A stretch of 17,642 bases of DNA, from positions 1 to 17,642 of the forward strand of contig JADNRV010000686.1 in NCBI GenBank assembly GCA_015499995.1. The letters are read 5' to 3'. The number at the start of each line of letters is the position of its first letter. The stretch's first letter is position 1. The notes below the pieces were generated by a model. It was given only the letters and a program-made list of their open reading frames with translations, did no database searches and was not told the DNA's origin. The stretch is from Flammula alnicola (taxonomy: Eukaryota > Basidiomycota > Agaricomycetes > Agaricales > Strophariaceae). A program made the translations under genes and the position numbers. Positions 15,820-17,642 of this stretch are shown piece after piece.

Positions 15820-17642
15820 CTTTCTACCAAACTACTGCCACTTCACGCTCAACTCGAGTCTTCCGAGTGTCTGAATACCTTAAGGCCTCCTATAACTCTG
15901 AATTTAGGGTATCAGCTATTGAATAGGTGAATAACTCGCTTTTCAACGCATGGAATGACGGGCGCTAACGTTTGTCATAACGCAATGCCAGGCTGGCGAA
16001 CGACCCAAACTTCCTCAAAGCAAAAACTAGAGCTTTTCAAACCTCTCTTTCGTTCATTTAAAACTTATTGGCTTTCCTTCCCACAACGTATAAAACCATC
16101 ACGGTGCGCGAAACCCCTCTCGACAACGGAGGTGCGCCACCCGCCACTCGATCGGAAGAGTGGCATGCTTCGCTGAGCGCTCTTATTCCGAGACCATTTT
16201 ATCATAGAGAATATAGAAATTCAGGCCAAGTAATGGAAACCCCATTGGAAACAGAGATCAGACTGGAGTGTGCCAGGATCCTTAATCAGACTTGCCGGTT
16301 CTTAAACTTCCATTCGAACTGGCAAATATGATTTTAACCTCGCCCACGACACATCACCGAATAGTGATTCGGTCGGGATAGGAGTTGCAATTTCTCATGT
16401 CTGTCGCTCATGGCGCTCATCTCCCTGCGTGCCCGGAATTGTGGTCTACTTTCAATAATCCTTCAGGTGCGGTTACCAGTACAACGATTAGTCGCCTCAA
16501 CACATATTTGAAGAGATCCCGCAACAAACCACTAAATCTTTCCTTTCATGTCTCTGCCGAAGTTCGTAGCGGTTCGCGCCGCCCAGGTGTCGCAAACGTG
16601 CTGGATAAAATGATACTCCATGTATCGCGCTGGCGACAATTATCGGTATCGATTACCAACGACTGGCCTTCCAATTACTTCTTCAAACGGCTCCAGTCCC
16701 TTTCTGCTCCAAATCTCGAAATATTGGAGATTTATACTAGCCAATACACTTTCAACCCGACGCGTGTCACATATCGCGAATGTTTCTTAGGAGGGACACC
16801 CAAATTAACATCTCTCAGGATGGATTCCAGATGTTTTAAGTCATGCAAACTGCCATGCACTAATCTTACCACCCTTCAACTAGAAAGGTTATCCCCCTAC
16901 CGCGTCACTCACCCGTGGACAGATTTTCTTGACCTCCTCAGATCTTCGAGTTTGGTACACCTTTCCTTATCGGGAGACTTCTTTGCAAAGCCGAGACGCT
17001 ACATTTCGCCTACCAAGGTTACAGCAACTCATTTGAGGAATTTTCGATGCACAGACAAGAATGTCATATGTTTTATGTGGGCTTTCATTCGAGCTCCTCG
17101 ATTGCAGCTCCTCGTTCTGAAAGGAACGCCCTTGGACCTATGGGCAATTCCATACAACACAATCTCTGGTGACAACCCTCCACTATTCCCTTCCTTGACG
17201 ACGCTGGCCGTCATCAATTGCCAATCCATTCCCATTTGCACTGTCCGCCTTGCGGAAGTAACGAAAAACATCACGCGACTCGTGGTCTCTCATGCTTCTC
17301 AAGACCCACTAGAGAAGAACAGCATTGTTGACAATATGATCGAGTCCATTGCGAACCCCCAGATCTTCTGGCCTCATCTCAAGGATCTCACATTCCTCCA
17401 CTATTCAGAGTCCTACTTTGGTCGTCTGGATGCGAGCTCTGCCTTAAAGCTCGTCATACGTCATATCCAAGTCTCGAAAGCACATTTCACCTTACGCATA
17501 CTTGGCCGACATGACGATTGGTGGAGAGTCGCGGATCCGGCATCGTGGATGCGTCTTCGACGGGGAAATTTCCTACAGCTACCAGTCACACCAGGAAATG
17601 GAAGTGATCATATTCCTTGGCCTCCCCGAGAAAGCATTGATT
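15820..17642 (+). repeat. Segmental duplication, copy 2 (F-box locus), cut by window edge
   Basis: Diverged direct copy of 10380-12097. The upstream part is longer here (about 410 bp before the ATG) and has extra sequence around 15985-16100. The HET and unknown genes lie between the copies. Confidence 0.85.
16233..17642 (+). pseudogene. Second F-box/LRR-like gene, frameshifted F-box, runs off the window
   Basis: Paralogue of the gene at 10664. Its ATG at 16233 matches copy 1 (METPLETEIRLECARILNQT...), but compared with copy 1 the first 200 nt have four one-base losses, near 16291, 16337, 16418 and 16430. The F-box therefore cannot be read in one frame. From 16397 (an ATG in the new frame) to the window end at 17642 the frame is open for about 415 codons and matches copy 1 throughout, with conserved pieces such as GGTPKLTSLRMDSRCF, FIRAPRLQLLVLKGTP, WPHLKDLTFL and RHDDWWR. 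Such a long stop-free frame despite clear divergence suggests recent breakage, a gene without an F-box, or sequence errors. The 3' end is not visible. Confidence 0.75.

Noticed and set aside
1..17642. CRISPR array, operon, or rRNA gene
   Set aside because: No spaced direct repeats or rRNA-like sequence. Introns, AATAAA signals and gene spacing are eukaryotic.

Overview
The window is fungal nuclear DNA, almost certainly from a basidiomycete of the Agaricomycetes. The genes are cut by many short introns (about 45-80 nt, GT...AG, CTNAY-like branch points). The gene content also fits that group: an AA14-type lytic polysaccharide monooxygenase, HET-domain and F-box proteins, and a Ty3/gypsy retrotransposon.

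Layout. (1) 1-3961, minus strand: the 5' part of a Ty3/gypsy LTR retrotransposon that runs off the left edge. It has a 494-bp LTR (3468-3961), gag (to 2006) and pol (protease, reverse transcriptase, start of RNase H). The RT part is broken by about seven one-base frameshifts and gag has no ATG at its expected start. The LTR and the bases next to it carry an 11-nt complementarity that fits Tf1/sushi-type self-priming. (2) 3962-6004: about 2 kb with no certain gene; it holds two small tandem repeats and one possible 3' exon of a cysteine-rich protein. (3) 6005-8037, plus: AA14-like LPMO, 13 exons by my model (435 aa), secreted, with N-terminal His after the signal peptide, a Ser/Gly-rich repeat linker and a basic C-terminal tail. 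(4) 8886-10165, minus: mitochondrial GTP/GDP carrier (GGC1 orthologue), 7 exons, 298 aa, convergent with the LPMO. (5) 10664-12097, plus: F-box protein with a leucine-rich repeat-like body, divergent from GGC1. (6) 12424-14229, minus: HET-domain protein, two exons, convergent with the F-box gene. (7) 14275-15241, minus: a multi-exon gene of unknown function; its first exons splice cleanly and its 3' half is unresolved. (8) 15820-17642, plus: a second, diverged copy of the F-box locus with its upstream flank. Its F-box region has four one-base deletions, but the rest stays open to the window edge.

The genes do not form a pathway. GGC1 is a conserved housekeeping gene; the LPMO is a wood-decay enzyme; the HET, F-box and retroelement parts are the fast-changing accessory portion. 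All exon structures were worked out by eye from splice signals, reading phase and family memory, not by alignment or RNA data.
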